NCBI RefSeq assembly: GCF_001425005.1 | Contig: NZ_LMDB01000012.1 | Span: 310,001-374,000, forward strand | Length of the DNA: 64,000 nt | Origin: Duganella sp. Root336D2 | GTDB lineage: Bacteria > Pseudomonadota > Gammaproteobacteria > Burkholderiales > Burkholderiaceae_D | Reading direction: 5' to 3' | Shown here: one piece after another, positions 1 to 9,118 of the stretch | Position numbering within the stretch: position 1 is the first letter of the stretch | Layout: the number at the start of each line of letters is the position of its first letter | Translations under genes and position numbers: made by a program | The notes under the pieces: model-generated | What the model was told of the DNA's origin: nothing | Database searches by the model: none | Seen by the model: the letters and a program-made list of their open reading frames with translations, nothing else

Positions 1-2772
1 CGACTTGTTCTTGCCTTCGACGTCGTTGTTGTTCTGGCCCGGCACGCGGGTTACGAACGAGGAGCGGGAAGAAGCCGAGATGCGGGCACTGAGCTTGCCG
101 TTGTCGTAGTACAGCGTGGCGTTCCACGAGCGCGGCGACAGGTTCAGCAAGTCGTCGGTAATGCGGGTGTCGCTGGTTGGCGAGACCACGTACTCGATCT
201 TCGACTTCACATGGGTGTAGTTCAGCAGCGTGCCGAAGTCCTTGCCCCACGCTGGCAGGAAGGTGAACGGCTGCTGGTAATTCAGTTCGAAGCCCTTCAA
301 CTTGCCGCCATCGGTGTTGATTGGTGCCGTCACCTGGAACACTTCTTCGCCGGTGAAATTGGCCGGCAGCAGCGACATCGGCAGCCCGGTGTCCTTGAAC
401 GCGATATTGGTGCGCAGGGACTGGATGTAGGTGCTGATGTTCTTCTGGAACAGTCCCAGGCCGACAAAGGCGTTCTTGCCGAAGTAGTATTCGAGGCTGG
501 TGTCGAAGGTCTTGGCGCGGAAAGGCTTCAGCAGCGGATTGCCAGTGGTGATGCTCGGCGTACCGGTGGTAGCGATGGTGCCGCCCGGCGACAGGTTGTT
601 CAGCTGCGGACGGGTCATCACCTTGGCCGCGGCGAAGCGTGCGATCAGGTCCGGTGTCAGCGTGGCGGCGATGTTCAGCGATGGCAGGGTGTCCGAGTAT
701 TCATTGTTGACGGTAACGGCAGTGCCGCCGCCGGCAGCCTGGTAGCCGGTAGCAGAAAGCTCGGTCTTGACGTAGCGGGCGCCGAAGTTGCCGCGCAGGG
801 GAATGGTGCCGAGCTCCGTCTTGAATTCGCCCATCAGGTAGAAGCCTTTGTCTTCCTCGTTGACGGAGCGGTTGTTGCCGCGGGCATTGCCGTTGGTGAC
901 GGAGGACAGGGTGAAGTCGCCCGGCCCTCCGGCCGGACCGCTCTTGATGCAGTTGCAGTAGATGTCATACGCCTTGGCGATGGCGTTCAGGTCCGGGATC
1001 AACCAGGTGGTATAGGTGCCGGCCGGCAGGTTCTGGCCTTTGCCAAAGCCGCTTAGCGTGGTGGCCAGGTTGCCCGAACCGGAGGGCGGCGCGAAGATGG
1101 TGTCGTTCTGGTTCACGCGGCGCGACTCATAGGAATCAAAGTCGTACTTCTTGCGATTCAGGCCGCCCTTGATGGTCAGCGCGTCCGAAGCTTCCCAGGC
1201 CAAGTCTACGGTCGCCGTGTCGTTGCGATTGTTGGCGCCCTGCGGGCGGATGCGGATCTCGCTGGTGGTGGTGTTGGCGACGGTGGTCGGCTGGGTGCCG
1301 CTGGCAACCTGCGGCACGCCGATAATTCCCATGCTGCCGCCGGCTGCCGGGTCGTACGGCAGCGAAATGATCGGGTGGCGATCATCCTGGCGGAAGTCGA
1401 TGGCGTAGCCGTTTACGTTCAGCGCATCGAGCGTAGTAGTGGTCTGCACCGGATTGCGGAACTTCGACGTGGCGCGGCCGACGCGTGCTTGCAGTTGCAG
1501 GGTATCGGTCAAGCGCTGGTCGAGGGTCAGCGTCGGCTGCGTGAACGTGGTGGACAACTTGTCGAAGCGCGACTCGGCGCGCATGTCGACGCCGTTGAAT
1601 TTGCCGTACAACAGGTTGCCGTTCGGTGCGTACTGTGCTTCCACTACCGAGGTTTGCGGCTTGCCGCCCTGGCTGGCGGAGCGGCTGAACGAAATCGCTT
1701 CCAGGAAGTCTTCCTGGCGCGTCGCATCGAGCTTCGCATACAGCATGTCGAAGGTGACCAGCGAGCCTTGCATAGGGCGCCATTGCACGGCACCGGTCAG
1801 GCCTATGCGGTCCTGGTCGTGGGTCAGGCGGCCATAGCGCGGCAGGCGCGGATGGAAGCTATTGGCGTTGCTGGCCAGGTTGTAGGCATCGGTCGCGGCT
1901 TGCGATGCAGGCAGGCGTGGCACGGCTTGTGCAGCAGGCCCGCAAGTCGCAGCAGTGGAATTGGACGGGTTGGCGCTCACGCCTTGCGGTGCGCACCAGC
2001 CGCCGCTCGACGGGCCGTTGTCCCAGCGCACGGTGGAGAAGCCTTCTTCCAGCAGCTGGCGCTTGGAGAAGGCACCGGACAGCAGCACGCCCACTTTGCG
2101 GTCGGCGAAGGTGTCGGACAGCAGGAAAGCTACGCGCGGGTCGGTCTTCTTCGACAGGTCGTTGTACTTGCCTTTGGCGGTGATCGTAGCGTTGAAGCCT
2201 TTCAGGTCGAAGGGGCGCATGGTCTGCAGGTCGACGGTGGCGCCCAATGAGCCTTCATCCACGTCGGCGGAGGAGCTCTTGCGCACAGTCAGCGACGAGA
2301 ACAACTCGGAGGCGAACACGTTGAAGTCGAAGCCGCGCGAGCGGTTGGTGCCGCCGGAGCTGTCGGTGCCGCCGGTGGTGGCCAGCGCTTCCAGGCCGTT
2401 GATGCGCACGCGGGTGAAGTCCTGGCCCAGGCCGCGCACGGTGATGCTGCGCCCTTCGCCGGCATCGCGGTCGATCACCACGCCCGGCACGCGCTGCAGC
2501 GATTCGGCCAGGTTGGTGTCGGGGAATTTGCCCATGTCTTCGGCCTTGATGACGTCGACGATGCCGTTGTCCTCGCGCTTTTTGTTCAGCGCCGATTCCA
2601 GCGCGGCCCGCAGGCCGGTGACGACTACCTTCATTTCTGGTTCTGCTGCCGGCGCGGCCGGTGCGGTGGACTGTGCGTGGGCGAGGCCCATGGCGAGCGC
2701 GGTGACTGAGTAAGTGCCGACGAGACGCAGCGCGAACTTGCGCAAGGCCTCGGTTTGATCCGTAAACTTCAT
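1..2772 (-). CDS. TonB-dependent receptor, 3' end outside window
   Basis: This is an outer-membrane beta-barrel receptor, probably for energised uptake of pectin oligosaccharides. The frame is open for 924 codons from the ATG at 2772 to the window edge. It starts MKFTDQTEALRKF with a signal peptide ending near AHAQS. A plug domain follows (VVVTGLRAALESALNKKR, then FPDTNLAESLQRVPGVVI and the ITVRGLGQDF motif), then a long Asn/Thr-rich barrel region. The style matches the Xanthomonas/Caulobacter-type receptors common in carbohydrate loci. AGGAG sits five bases before the start. Upstream are three copies of the locus operator, and the next gene on the same strand is a polygalacturonase. The substrate is inferred from neighbours. 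The C-terminal strands lie beyond position 1. Confidence 0.93.
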   Translation of the reverse strand, partial: MKFTDQTEALRKFALRLVGTYSVTALAMGLAHAQSTAPAAPAAEPEMKVVVTGLRAALESALNKKREDNGIVDVIKAEDMGKFPDTNLAESLQRVPGVVIDRDAGEGRSITVRGLGQDFTRVRINGLEALATTGGTDSSGGTNRSRGFDFNVFASELFSSLTVRKSSSADVDEGSLGATVDLQTMRPFDLKGFNATITAKGKYNDLSKKTDPRVAFLLSDTFADRKVGVLLSGAFSKRQLLEEGFSTVRWDNGPSSGGWCAPQGVSANPSNSTAATCGPAAQAVPRLPASQAATDAYNLASNANSFHPRLPRYGRLTHDQDRIGLTGAVQWRPMQGSLVTFDMLYAKLDATRQEDFLEAISFSRSASQGGKPQTSVVEAQYAPNGNLLYGKFNGVDMRAESRFDKLSTTFTQPTLTLDQRLTDTLQLQARVGRATSKFRNPVQTTTTLDALNVNGYAIDFRQDDRHPIISLPYDPAAGGSMGIIGVPQVASGTQPTTVANTTTSEIRIRPQGANNRNDTATVDLAWEASDALTIKGGLNRKKYDFDSYESRRVNQNDTIFAPPSGSGNLATTLSGFGKGQNLPAGTYTTWLIPDLNAIAKAYDIYCNCIKSGPAGGPGDFTLSSVTNGNARGNNRSVNEEDKGFYLMGEFKTELGTIPLRGNFGARYVKTELSATGYQAAGGGTAVTVNNEYSDTLPSLNIAATLTPDLIARFAAAKVMTRPQLNNLSPGGTIATTGTPSITTGNPLLKPFRAKTFDTSLEYYFGKNAFVGLGLFQKNISTYIQSLRTNIAFKDTGLPMSLLPANFTGEEVFQVTAPINTDGGKLKGFELNYQQPFTFLPAWGKDFGTLLNYTHVKSKIEYVVSPTSDTRITDDLLNLSPRSWNATLYYDNGKLSARISASSRSSFVTRVPGQNNNDVEGKNKS

Positions 2773-2809
2773 GCCATCTCCTGTTTATCGTTGCTGCCGG
2801 CTCTTGTAA

Positions 2810-2897
2810 TTGGTCAGGCCGGTTTTGGTATTCTATGCTAATGTTTTTGCAATGTGGTCAGTCCAAATATATTTATTTGCAAAATTGGCCTGTCCAG
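2810..2897. promoter_or_regulatory. three operator copies upstream of the TonB receptor
   Basis: TTGGTCAGGCCGG (2810-2822), GTGGTCAGTCCAA (2854-2866) and TTGGCCTGTCCAG (2885-2897) each fit TTGGTCNGNCCAA with a few mismatches. They lie 38 to 125 bases before the receptor start. The same motif recurs at 7426-7479, 15127-15160 and 15916-15928. It resembles the TTGGT-ACCAA core known for ExuR/UxuR-type GntR regulators, so the FadR-like regulator at 15167-15868 is the likely ligand (inference). Confidence 0.72.
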
Positions 2898-2898
2898 A

Positions 2899-4761
2899 TC
2901 AGGCGTCGGCGGAAAATTCCCCGCTGTAGCGCTTTTCGCCTATGGTGACGTTATCGAGCACAAGTCCGCGTACGTTGTGCAGAAACCACGGTTGCCCGGC
3001 ATTGCGTGGCGTTCCGAAGTCGCAGTCGCGGATTTTCACGCGCGTGATGGGGGGGATCGCTAAGCCTGCGGCGCCGTTGTAGCTGCCGGCGACGGGGCCG
3101 AGCAGCACCATGGCCTGGTAACAGGAGACCTTGCCCTGGGCTGAGTTGACGTTGCCGACTTTGAGGCCTGAGATTTCGATGTCCGATACTTGCGGCGGGC
3201 GATTGCGCACGGCGTCGTCCGCTGGCGCGTAATCGCAGTCGATGGTGATTACGGCGCCGGCGCCGGAGGCGACCTGTCCGGATGGCTTGCTGGTGCCGGG
3301 CAGCGGCTTGTAGATGCCCGGGCTGGTCTGCACGCCGTTCGGCAGCGTGCAATTGCGCACGTAGAGGTGGCGCAGGAAACCGCCGCGGTTCATGTTTGTT
3401 TTCAGGCGAATGGCGGTGTTGAGTGCATCGCTGGCCCAATGCAGGTTCCTGAATTCGATCTGCTCGGCGTAGATGTGCTCAATGCCGCCGGCCATTTCGC
3501 TGCCCAGCGTGACGCCGCCATGGCCGCTGTTCATCACGCAATTGCGGATCAGGATATTGCGGGTGGGGCCGTAGTGGGTGTCCTGGTTCTTGCCGGCCTT
3601 GATGGCAATGCAGTCGTCGCCGTTGTTGAAGGTGCAGCCTTCCACCAGCACGCCATCGCAGGCTTCAGGATCGAAGCCATCGCTGTTCGGGCCGAGGCTT
3701 TGCATGTTCACGTCCTTGAAGTGGACGTTGCGGCTGGCGACCGGGTGGTGCACCCAGAATGGCGCACCGGCGATTTGGTAGCCCTGGAGCAGGACGTTTT
3801 CGCACTCGATCAGTTCGACCATGCAGGGGCGCAGGAAGTGGCCGTGGCCGAAAATGCGTTCCCTGCCCGGAATGCCGGCTTCGGAAAGCGCGGGCAGGTA
3901 GCGCGAGTCGGTTTGCCAGCGGTTGCCCGGGCCTGCGATCAGGGCGCGGTCTTCCGGTGTGAGGTGCGGCGCGCGCTGGGCGAGCGGGGCGTTGTCCGGG
4001 TTGGGGGCGATTTCAGTGCGTTCACGCGCGGGCTTGCCGCGGCCTTTCCAGTCCCACCAGCATTCCTGCGGGTTATTTTCGAATGGGATGCCGCCCTGGC
4101 CGTCGAGCACGGAAGTCCAGTCTTCGCCGGTGAGGGCGATATTCTTCTGGCCGTGGGCGTAGACCAGCGGGGAGAAGTTCAGGCAGTCGTTGCCTTGCCA
4201 GCGGCTGCGAACCAGCTTGCCGTTCCGGCCGCAGTCGATGTCGCCGTATTTCGCGTAATCGTCCGGATTGGCGCTGAACATCAGGCGGGCGCCTTTTGCC
4301 AGGTGCACGTGGACGTTGGAGCGCAGCACGAGCGGGCCCTTGATGTACCACACGCCTTCAGGGATGACGACGCGGCCGCCGCCGGTTTGGTGTGCAGCTG
4401 CGATGGCAGCGCTGATGGCTGGGTAGCAGTCATGGCTGCCTTGCGCCGGCGTTTGCAGCGTGCCCGGTTCGAGCGAGGCTATCTGGCCTTGTACGGAGAG
4501 CAGTTTGCAGGGCTTGGCGCCATATTTCGTCACCAGGAAATCCTGCTTGCGGAAGGTGAGCGGTGTGGCAAAGCGTGCTGCGATTTCCCTTGCACGCAGC
4601 CAGGGACCGCCATTGACCGCTGCCGCCGCGGCGGCAGCGATGCGTGCGAGCGCGGGATGCGACGCAAGCAGCGTGCCGCCAGCGACGGCTGCGCGAAGCA
4701 CGGCGCGGCGTGAGCGCAACATGTCCACTTTTGTTCCTGACCCCGGAGCGGACATTTTCAT
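2899..4761 (-). CDS. glycoside hydrolase family 28 polygalacturonase
   Basis: GH28 enzymes hydrolyse alpha-1,4-galacturonosyl linkages of pectin. The parallel beta-helix signature is clear: GPNSDGFDPEACDG, NNGDDCIAIKAG, GHGGVTLGSEM and IRLKTN. These carry the three catalytic Asp residues, the active-site His and the substrate-binding R-x-K. An ATG at 4761 overlaps the stop of the upstream DUF4861 gene (ATGA), giving 620 residues. An internal ATG at 4722 gives 607 residues beginning MLRSRRAVLRAAVAGG, a good twin-arginine signal. With the 4761 start the Tat motif sits about 13 residues in, so either start allows Tat export. The open frame continues to 5313, but that part is antisense-like low-complexity sequence inside the neighbouring gene and was excluded. 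Confidence 0.9.
   Translation of the reverse strand: MKMSAPGSGTKVDMLRSRRAVLRAAVAGGTLLASHPALARIAAAAAAAVNGGPWLRAREIAARFATPLTFRKQDFLVTKYGAKPCKLLSVQGQIASLEPGTLQTPAQGSHDCYPAISAAIAAAHQTGGGRVVIPEGVWYIKGPLVLRSNVHVHLAKGARLMFSANPDDYAKYGDIDCGRNGKLVRSRWQGNDCLNFSPLVYAHGQKNIALTGEDWTSVLDGQGGIPFENNPQECWWDWKGRGKPARERTEIAPNPDNAPLAQRAPHLTPEDRALIAGPGNRWQTDSRYLPALSEAGIPGRERIFGHGHFLRPCMVELIECENVLLQGYQIAGAPFWVHHPVASRNVHFKDVNMQSLGPNSDGFDPEACDGVLVEGCTFNNGDDCIAIKAGKNQDTHYGPTRNILIRNCVMNSGHGGVTLGSEMAGGIEHIYAEQIEFRNLHWASDALNTAIRLKTNMNRGGFLRHLYVRNCTLPNGVQTSPGIYKPLPGTSKPSGQVASGAGAVITIDCDYAPADDAVRNRPPQVSDIEISGLKVGNVNSAQGKVSCYQAMVLLGPVAGSYNGAAGLAIPPITRVKIRDCDFGTPRNAGQPWFLHNVRGLVLDNVTIGEKRYSGEFSADA
4721..4755. repeat. imperfect inverted repeat with GGGGTCAGG core
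   Basis: ATGTCCACT (4721-4729) and AGCGGACAT (4747-4755) form nine-base arms with one mismatch. They flank a core that reads CCGGGGTCAGGAAC on the minus strand. The element covers the start region of the polygalacturonase gene and contains both candidate ATGs. The CGGGGTCAGG core is shared with 30171-30182, and the element resembles the larger repeat at 60693-60801. Confidence 0.5.
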
Positions 4762-5969
4762 TTGGAAACCGCAAGGACAGTGCGCACGGGATTGGCGGCG
4801 CGGGCGGCGGCGTTGGCGATGTAGGCTTCCCATTGCTCGCGGGTGGTGATTTCGCCGGCGCGGCTCCAGGCGCCGCCGGCGTAGTAGCGGAATGGCTTGC
4901 CTGCCGTTGCCGGGGCGAGGATCAATTCGTTCAAGCTGTCCTCTGCAAAGCCTTGCGCGGTGGGCACGATGAGGGCGGTACCGAAGGCGCCGTTGCTGGA
5001 CTGCTCGACCCATTGCAGCAATATCCTGCCTTCGCGCCTGGTGGCGATTTGCGGGCTTTGGCCTTTGTCGCTTGGCGTCTTGTTCAGTCCTGCCGCAATG
5101 GTCAGCGGCTTCTCGCCTGCATAGGAGAATGTGGATTCGATCATGTCGAGCTGCTGGCCTGCGTCGACGGTGAAGCGCTTGGTTTCCGTGACGGGCGTAC
5201 CGGCAGCGTCCCACGCGGCGTACGCCAGTTCGAACACTGAACGCACCGGGCCATTGGCCAGTACTTTCCAGCTTGCGTAGTTGGTCGAGACATACAGCTT
5301 GCCGCCGTCCCATATGCCGGTACCGCCGGCGCCGCGCGAGCGGCCGACGTTGTACATGTCCATGCCTTCGCCTTCGTCATGGTGGTAGTGGTCGTGGCCT
5401 TTGTTGTACCAGCGGTCGACGATAGGGTAGGGCACGCGCTTGAACCACAGGTCCAGGCCGGAGGTCACCAGCACCTCCTTTGCGACGCCGGGCGGCGCCG
5501 GGGCGGCCAGGGCGGGGCCGTAGGTGCGGTGGCCGATCTTGTCGTTCTCCCAGCCGAAGTCGTCCAGGCGCTCGGGCACGTAACGGGCGAAGGTTTGCGC
5601 GGCGAATACGGGTGCGACGCCGTCGATCTTTTCTACGGTGTAGGTGGCGGACTTTTCGCCTGCCTTGAAGCTGTGCTGGAAAATCAGCTCGCCGTAGGCG
5701 ATGCCGACGTTCTGCGGATCTTTCGCCTGTGGCGCAACGTTGGTGACCTGGTGCGGCACCACGCGGCCGGAGCCATCGCGCACGGCGATCTTTTGCACCA
5801 GTGCGTGCGGCAAGGCCTTGTTCACTTCCGACCATGGCACGCCTACAGTCTCCGAGGGACGCGCGATGTCGAGGTCGTGCTGCAGCGTGATGGTCAGGCG
5901 CTCCGCTGCGCTGGCGGCAAGCGCGGGCAGGGCGGCGGCCAGTGCGGCAAGGATGCGGGTGGTCTTCAT
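4758..5969 (-). CDS. DUF4861 family secreted protein
   Basis: This 403-residue protein has a signal peptide (MKTTRILAALAAALPALAAS, cleavage near SAA). The body reads as a beta-rich carbohydrate-active fold and includes FGWENDKIGHRTYGPAL, WYNKGHDHYHHDEGEGMD and a C-terminal YYAGGAWSRAGEIT. From memory this matches DUF4861, a family of unknown activity found in polysaccharide utilisation loci. The His/Asp cluster HDHYHHDEGEG is a plausible metal or catalytic site. AAGGAG precedes the ATG. It lies nine bases after the GH105 gene and overlaps the polygalacturonase start by ATGA, so the three are one operon. A role on uronic-acid-containing oligosaccharides is inferred from context only. Confidence 0.8.
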   Translation of the reverse strand: MKTTRILAALAAALPALAASAAERLTITLQHDLDIARPSETVGVPWSEVNKALPHALVQKIAVRDGSGRVVPHQVTNVAPQAKDPQNVGIAYGELIFQHSFKAGEKSATYTVEKIDGVAPVFAAQTFARYVPERLDDFGWENDKIGHRTYGPALAAPAPPGVAKEVLVTSGLDLWFKRVPYPIVDRWYNKGHDHYHHDEGEGMDMYNVGRSRGAGGTGIWDGGKLYVSTNYASWKVLANGPVRSVFELAYAAWDAAGTPVTETKRFTVDAGQQLDMIESTFSYAGEKPLTIAAGLNKTPSDKGQSPQIATRREGRILLQWVEQSSNGAFGTALIVPTAQGFAEDSLNELILAPATAGKPFRYYAGGAWSRAGEITTREQWEAYIANAAARAANPVRTVLAVSK

Positions 5970-5978
5970 GGCTGCTCC

Positions 5979-7382
5979 TTAGTGGTGTTCGCGGTAGTCG
6001 GTCTCGCCGCCTTTCGGCAGGTAATGGTAGGTGCGCACGCGGTACTGGATATCGAGCTTGGGATTGGTGACCAGCTTGATCATTTCGGCGCCTGCCAGCA
6101 GTACAGGGCCGTAGCCATGCAGCGCGTGTTTGCTGGTCGGGCGGTTGTAGTAGTACACCTGGTCGCCGGCCAGCGTGGTGCCGACGCAAGTGCCTTCCAC
6201 TTCGCCTTTGTCGGTGACCCTGGTCTGCAGTCCGGCCCAGCCGGCTTGGGCGATGGAACCGTACGGCGCCGGCGAAATCCATCCCTGGTTGACGGCATGC
6301 GCAATCACGTAGGTGAAGATGGCCGAAGCCGAGGTTTCCAGATAGGAGTCGTTGCGGTCGATCATCTGGTGCCACAAGCCGCCGCCGGACTGGCGCTCTG
6401 CAATGCCTTTCAGCGACAGGCGCAATTGCGCCAGTACTTTCGGATAGCCGGGATGGTCTTGCGGCAGCACGTCCAGCAGGTCGGACATGGCCAGCACCGC
6501 CCAGCCGTTGGCGCGCGACCAGTAGAAGTTCGGTGCATCCTTCATGCCGGCGTGCCAGCCGTGGGTATACAAGTTGGTCTGCGGGTTGAACAGGTAGCCG
6601 GCCATGTTCAGCACATTGTTCACTGCGTCGTCGTAGTAGGAACGTTTGCCGGTCATGCGCCCCATTTCAGCCAGTGCCGGCACGCCCATGTACAGGTCAT
6701 CGCCCCACAATGACTCAGCCTGAGGACGTTTGCGGGCCAGGGTGCCGTCTTTCAGGCGGAACTGCTTGTTGGCGACCCAATCGCTGCAGGTGGCGATCAT
6801 GTCCGACAGGTCGGGGCCGACCTTGGCGGCGCGGGCGCGCATCAGGGCGGCGCACATCGAACCCGAATCATCGAGCGAGCGCGGGTCGAGGAAGCGCGAG
6901 AAGCTGTTGGCGCGCTCCAGCTTGAACTGCTTCTCCTGCTCGGTGAAGTAAGGCTTGGTCGCTTTGAAAAAGTTGAAGTGGCGCTCGGTCATGGCGAGGA
7001 AATTGCGGTCGCCGGTCGCTTCGGCTGCGCGCAGCAAGCCGGAGTGCACCACGCCCATTTCGTACACCTGGATGCCGAAGTCGCCCTTGCTCGGTTCGAA
7101 GATCGCGTCGGCCACCGGGGTTTTCAGGTCGCTGACCGGCGCGCCGGTTTTTTTGTTGATGACGCGGGTCGGGGTCACGCTGTCCATATAGCCGCGCACT
7201 TTTTGCAGCGTGCCGGTGATGTCGGCGGCGGTCGGCATCTTGTAGGGCACAGGGTAGCTGCCTTCGCCGGCATCGTTCTGGTTTTTGTTGTCGGGATTGC
7301 GGTAGGGGCCATCCGCGTGGGCCGGGTTGAGGACGAACAGGCATGCCAGGGCGGCTGCCAGCAGGGACGATGTCGGCTTCAT
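5979..7382 (-). CDS. GH88/GH105 unsaturated rhamnogalacturonyl hydrolase
   Basis: GH105 enzymes release the unsaturated uronic acid left at the non-reducing end after pectate or rhamnogalacturonan lyase cleavage. The 467-residue protein has a signal peptide (MKPTSSLLAAALACLFVL...AHA), so it probably acts in the periplasm. Family features visible are the (alpha/alpha)6-barrel segments RSLDDSGSMCAAL, SLWGDDLYMGVPAL, THGWHAGMKDAPNFYWSRANGW and ETSASAIFTYVIAHAV. Asp residues lie at the expected catalytic positions. GGAG lies four bases before the ATG. It is the first gene of the leftward operon, divergent from garD, with operator copies in the shared intergenic region. It complements the PL1 lyase encoded at 13325-15094. 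Confidence 0.87.
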   Translation of the reverse strand: MKPTSSLLAAALACLFVLNPAHADGPYRNPDNKNQNDAGEGSYPVPYKMPTAADITGTLQKVRGYMDSVTPTRVINKKTGAPVSDLKTPVADAIFEPSKGDFGIQVYEMGVVHSGLLRAAEATGDRNFLAMTERHFNFFKATKPYFTEQEKQFKLERANSFSRFLDPRSLDDSGSMCAALMRARAAKVGPDLSDMIATCSDWVANKQFRLKDGTLARKRPQAESLWGDDLYMGVPALAEMGRMTGKRSYYDDAVNNVLNMAGYLFNPQTNLYTHGWHAGMKDAPNFYWSRANGWAVLAMSDLLDVLPQDHPGYPKVLAQLRLSLKGIAERQSGGGLWHQMIDRNDSYLETSASAIFTYVIAHAVNQGWISPAPYGSIAQAGWAGLQTRVTDKGEVEGTCVGTTLAGDQVYYYNRPTSKHALHGYGPVLLAGAEMIKLVTNPKLDIQYRVRTYHYLPKGGETDYREHH

Positions 7383-7425
7383 AGGTCTCCGATGCGACGT
7401 TTTAAGTGTGGTGAAAGTGCGTCAT

Positions 7426-7479
7426 CTGGTCAGGCCATTCTAATTTGGTCAGACCAAATATGCAAGGTGGACTAGCCAA
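7426..7479. promoter_or_regulatory. operator cluster between divergent GH105 and garD operons
   Basis: The central site ATTTGGTCAGACCAAAT (7443-7459) is a perfect 17-base palindrome. CTGGTCAGGCCAT (7426-7438) lies to its left and a weaker GTGGACTAGCCAA (7467-7479) to its right. The 13-base units start 19 and 22 bases apart, about two helical turns. The position suits simultaneous control of the leftward pectinase operon and the rightward garD operon by one GntR-type dimer (inference). Confidence 0.8.
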
Positions 7480-7545
7480 TCGAGATTTTTGTGTGGCATA
7501 CTGAAAACGAAGGCAAGGAACAATGCAAGTACCCAAAGGATTTCT

Positions 7546-9102
7546 ATGAAAATTGCACGCTACATCAAGATGCACGAGGCTGACAATGTCGCCATCGTGG
7601 TCAATGACGGCGGCTTGCCGGCTGGCTCGGTATTCCCGGACGGCCTGACGCTGGTCGAAGGCGTGCCTCAAGGGCATAAAGTCGCGCTGGCCGACCTGGC
7701 TGAAGGCGCTGCCGTGACGCGCTATAACGTGACCATCGGTTACGCAGACCAGGCGATTCCCCGCGGTTCCTGGGTGTCTGAGAAGGTGTTGCGCATGCCG
7801 GGCGCCCGTTCGCTGGATGGCCTGCCGATCGGCACCCGCAAGCCGGCGCCGCTGCCGCCGCTGGAGGGCTACACCTTCCAGGGTTACCGGAATGCCGATG
7901 GTTCGGTCGGCACGCGCAATATCCTGGCCGTGACTACCACCGTGCAGTGCGTGTCGGGCGTGGTCGACCACGCGGTCAAGCGCATCAAGGAAGAACTGCT
8001 GCCGCGCTATCCCAATGTGGATGATGTGGTGGGGCTGGAGCATATCTACGGCTGTGGCGTGGCGATCGATGCGCCGGGCGCCGATGTGCCGATTCGCACG
8101 CTGCGCAATATCAGCAGGAACCCGAACTTCGGCAACCAGGTGATGGTGGTCAGTCTCGGCTGCGAGAAGCTGCCGCCCACGCGACTGTTCCCGACCGGGA
8201 GCATCCCGATCGCGTCGGCCAACCTTAACGCGGCGGCCGGCGAGCCGGACGTGGTCTGCCTGCAGGACGGAGCGCATGTCGGCTTCAATTCCATGATCGA
8301 CTCGATCATGCGCACTGCGGAGCATCACCTGAAAGCGTTGAATGCACGCCAGCGCGAAACCGTGCCTGCGTCCGAACTGGTGGTCGGCGTGCAGTGCGGC
8401 GGCAGCGATGCTTTCTCCGGCGTGACTGCCAATCCGGCAGTGGGCTATGCCACCGACCTGCTGGTGCGCGCCGGCGCCAGCGTGATGTTCTCGGAAGTGA
8501 CGGAAGTGCGCGACGGCATCGACCAGCTTACTTCGCGCGCCGAGACGCCCGAAGTGGCGGCGGCGATGATCCGCGAAATGCAGTGGTACGACGATTACCT
8601 GAAGCGCGGCGGCGTTGACCGCAGCGCCAACACCACGCCGGGCAACAAGAAAGGCGGCCTGTCGAACATTGTGGAAAAAGCCATGGGTTCGATTGTGAAG
8701 TCCGGTTCGGGGGCCATCAACGGCGTGCTGTCCCCGGGCGACAAGCTGACGCAGAAAGGCCTGATCTACGCGGCGACGCCAGCCAGCGATTTCATTTGCG
8801 GCACGCTGCAGATGGCGGCCGGCATGAACATCCACGTTTTTACCACCGGCCGCGGTACGCCATACGGCCTCGCGGCGGTACCGGTGATCAAGGTCGCCAC
8901 ACGCAACGACCTGGCGCAGCGCTGGCACGACCTGATGGACGTGAACGCGGGACGCATTGCCAGCGGCGAAGCCAGCATCGAGGATGTCGGCTGGGAGTTG
9001 TTCCACCTGATGCTGGATGTGGCGAGCGGCAAGGAAACCTGGGCCGAACACTGGAAGATCCATAATTCGCTGGCGCTGTTCAATCCAGCGCCGGTAACCT
9101 GA
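7546..9102 (+). CDS. garD: galactarate dehydratase
   Basis: GarD (EC 4.2.1.42, UxaA family) converts galactarate to 5-dehydro-4-deoxyglucarate in the cytoplasm. The 518-residue product is closely similar along its whole length to my recollection of E. coli GarD. Shared stretches include [67 protein letters not shown] and the C-terminal NPAPVT. AAGGA lies five bases before the ATG at 7546. An in-frame upstream codon at 7489 would add 19 unlikely residues. It is the first gene of the operon with udh, so the galactarate made by Udh plus a lactonase is consumed here and passed to KdgD (16858-17775). Confidence 0.93.
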   Translation: MKIARYIKMHEADNVAIVVNDGGLPAGSVFPDGLTLVEGVPQGHKVALADLAEGAAVTRYNVTIGYADQAIPRGSWVSEKVLRMPGARSLDGLPIGTRKPAPLPPLEGYTFQGYRNADGSVGTRNILAVTTTVQCVSGVVDHAVKRIKEELLPRYPNVDDVVGLEHIYGCGVAIDAPGADVPIRTLRNISRNPNFGNQVMVVSLGCEKLPPTRLFPTGSIPIASANLNAAAGEPDVVCLQDGAHVGFNSMIDSIMRTAEHHLKALNARQRETVPASELVVGVQCGGSDAFSGVTANPAVGYATDLLVRAGASVMFSEVTEVRDGIDQLTSRAETPEVAAAMIREMQWYDDYLKRGGVDRSANTTPGNKKGGLSNIVEKAMGSIVKSGSGAINGVLSPGDKLTQKGLIYAATPASDFICGTLQMAAGMNIHVFTTGRGTPYGLAAVPVIKVATRNDLAQRWHDLMDVNAGRIASGEASIEDVGWELFHLMLDVASGKETWAEHWKIHNSLALFNPAPVT

Positions 9103-9118
9103 TGACGGAGTAAAAGAC

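Noticed and set aside
2854..3063. A 69-codon plus-strand frame over the TonB-receptor promoter
   Set aside because: It overlaps the operator sites and the polygalacturonase end, and no ribosome site or family pattern is visible.
4762..5313. N-terminal extension of the polygalacturonase frame inside the DUF4861 gene
   Set aside because: The translation is Arg/His-rich shadow sequence, while the Tat signal at 4722-4761 gives a proper start.
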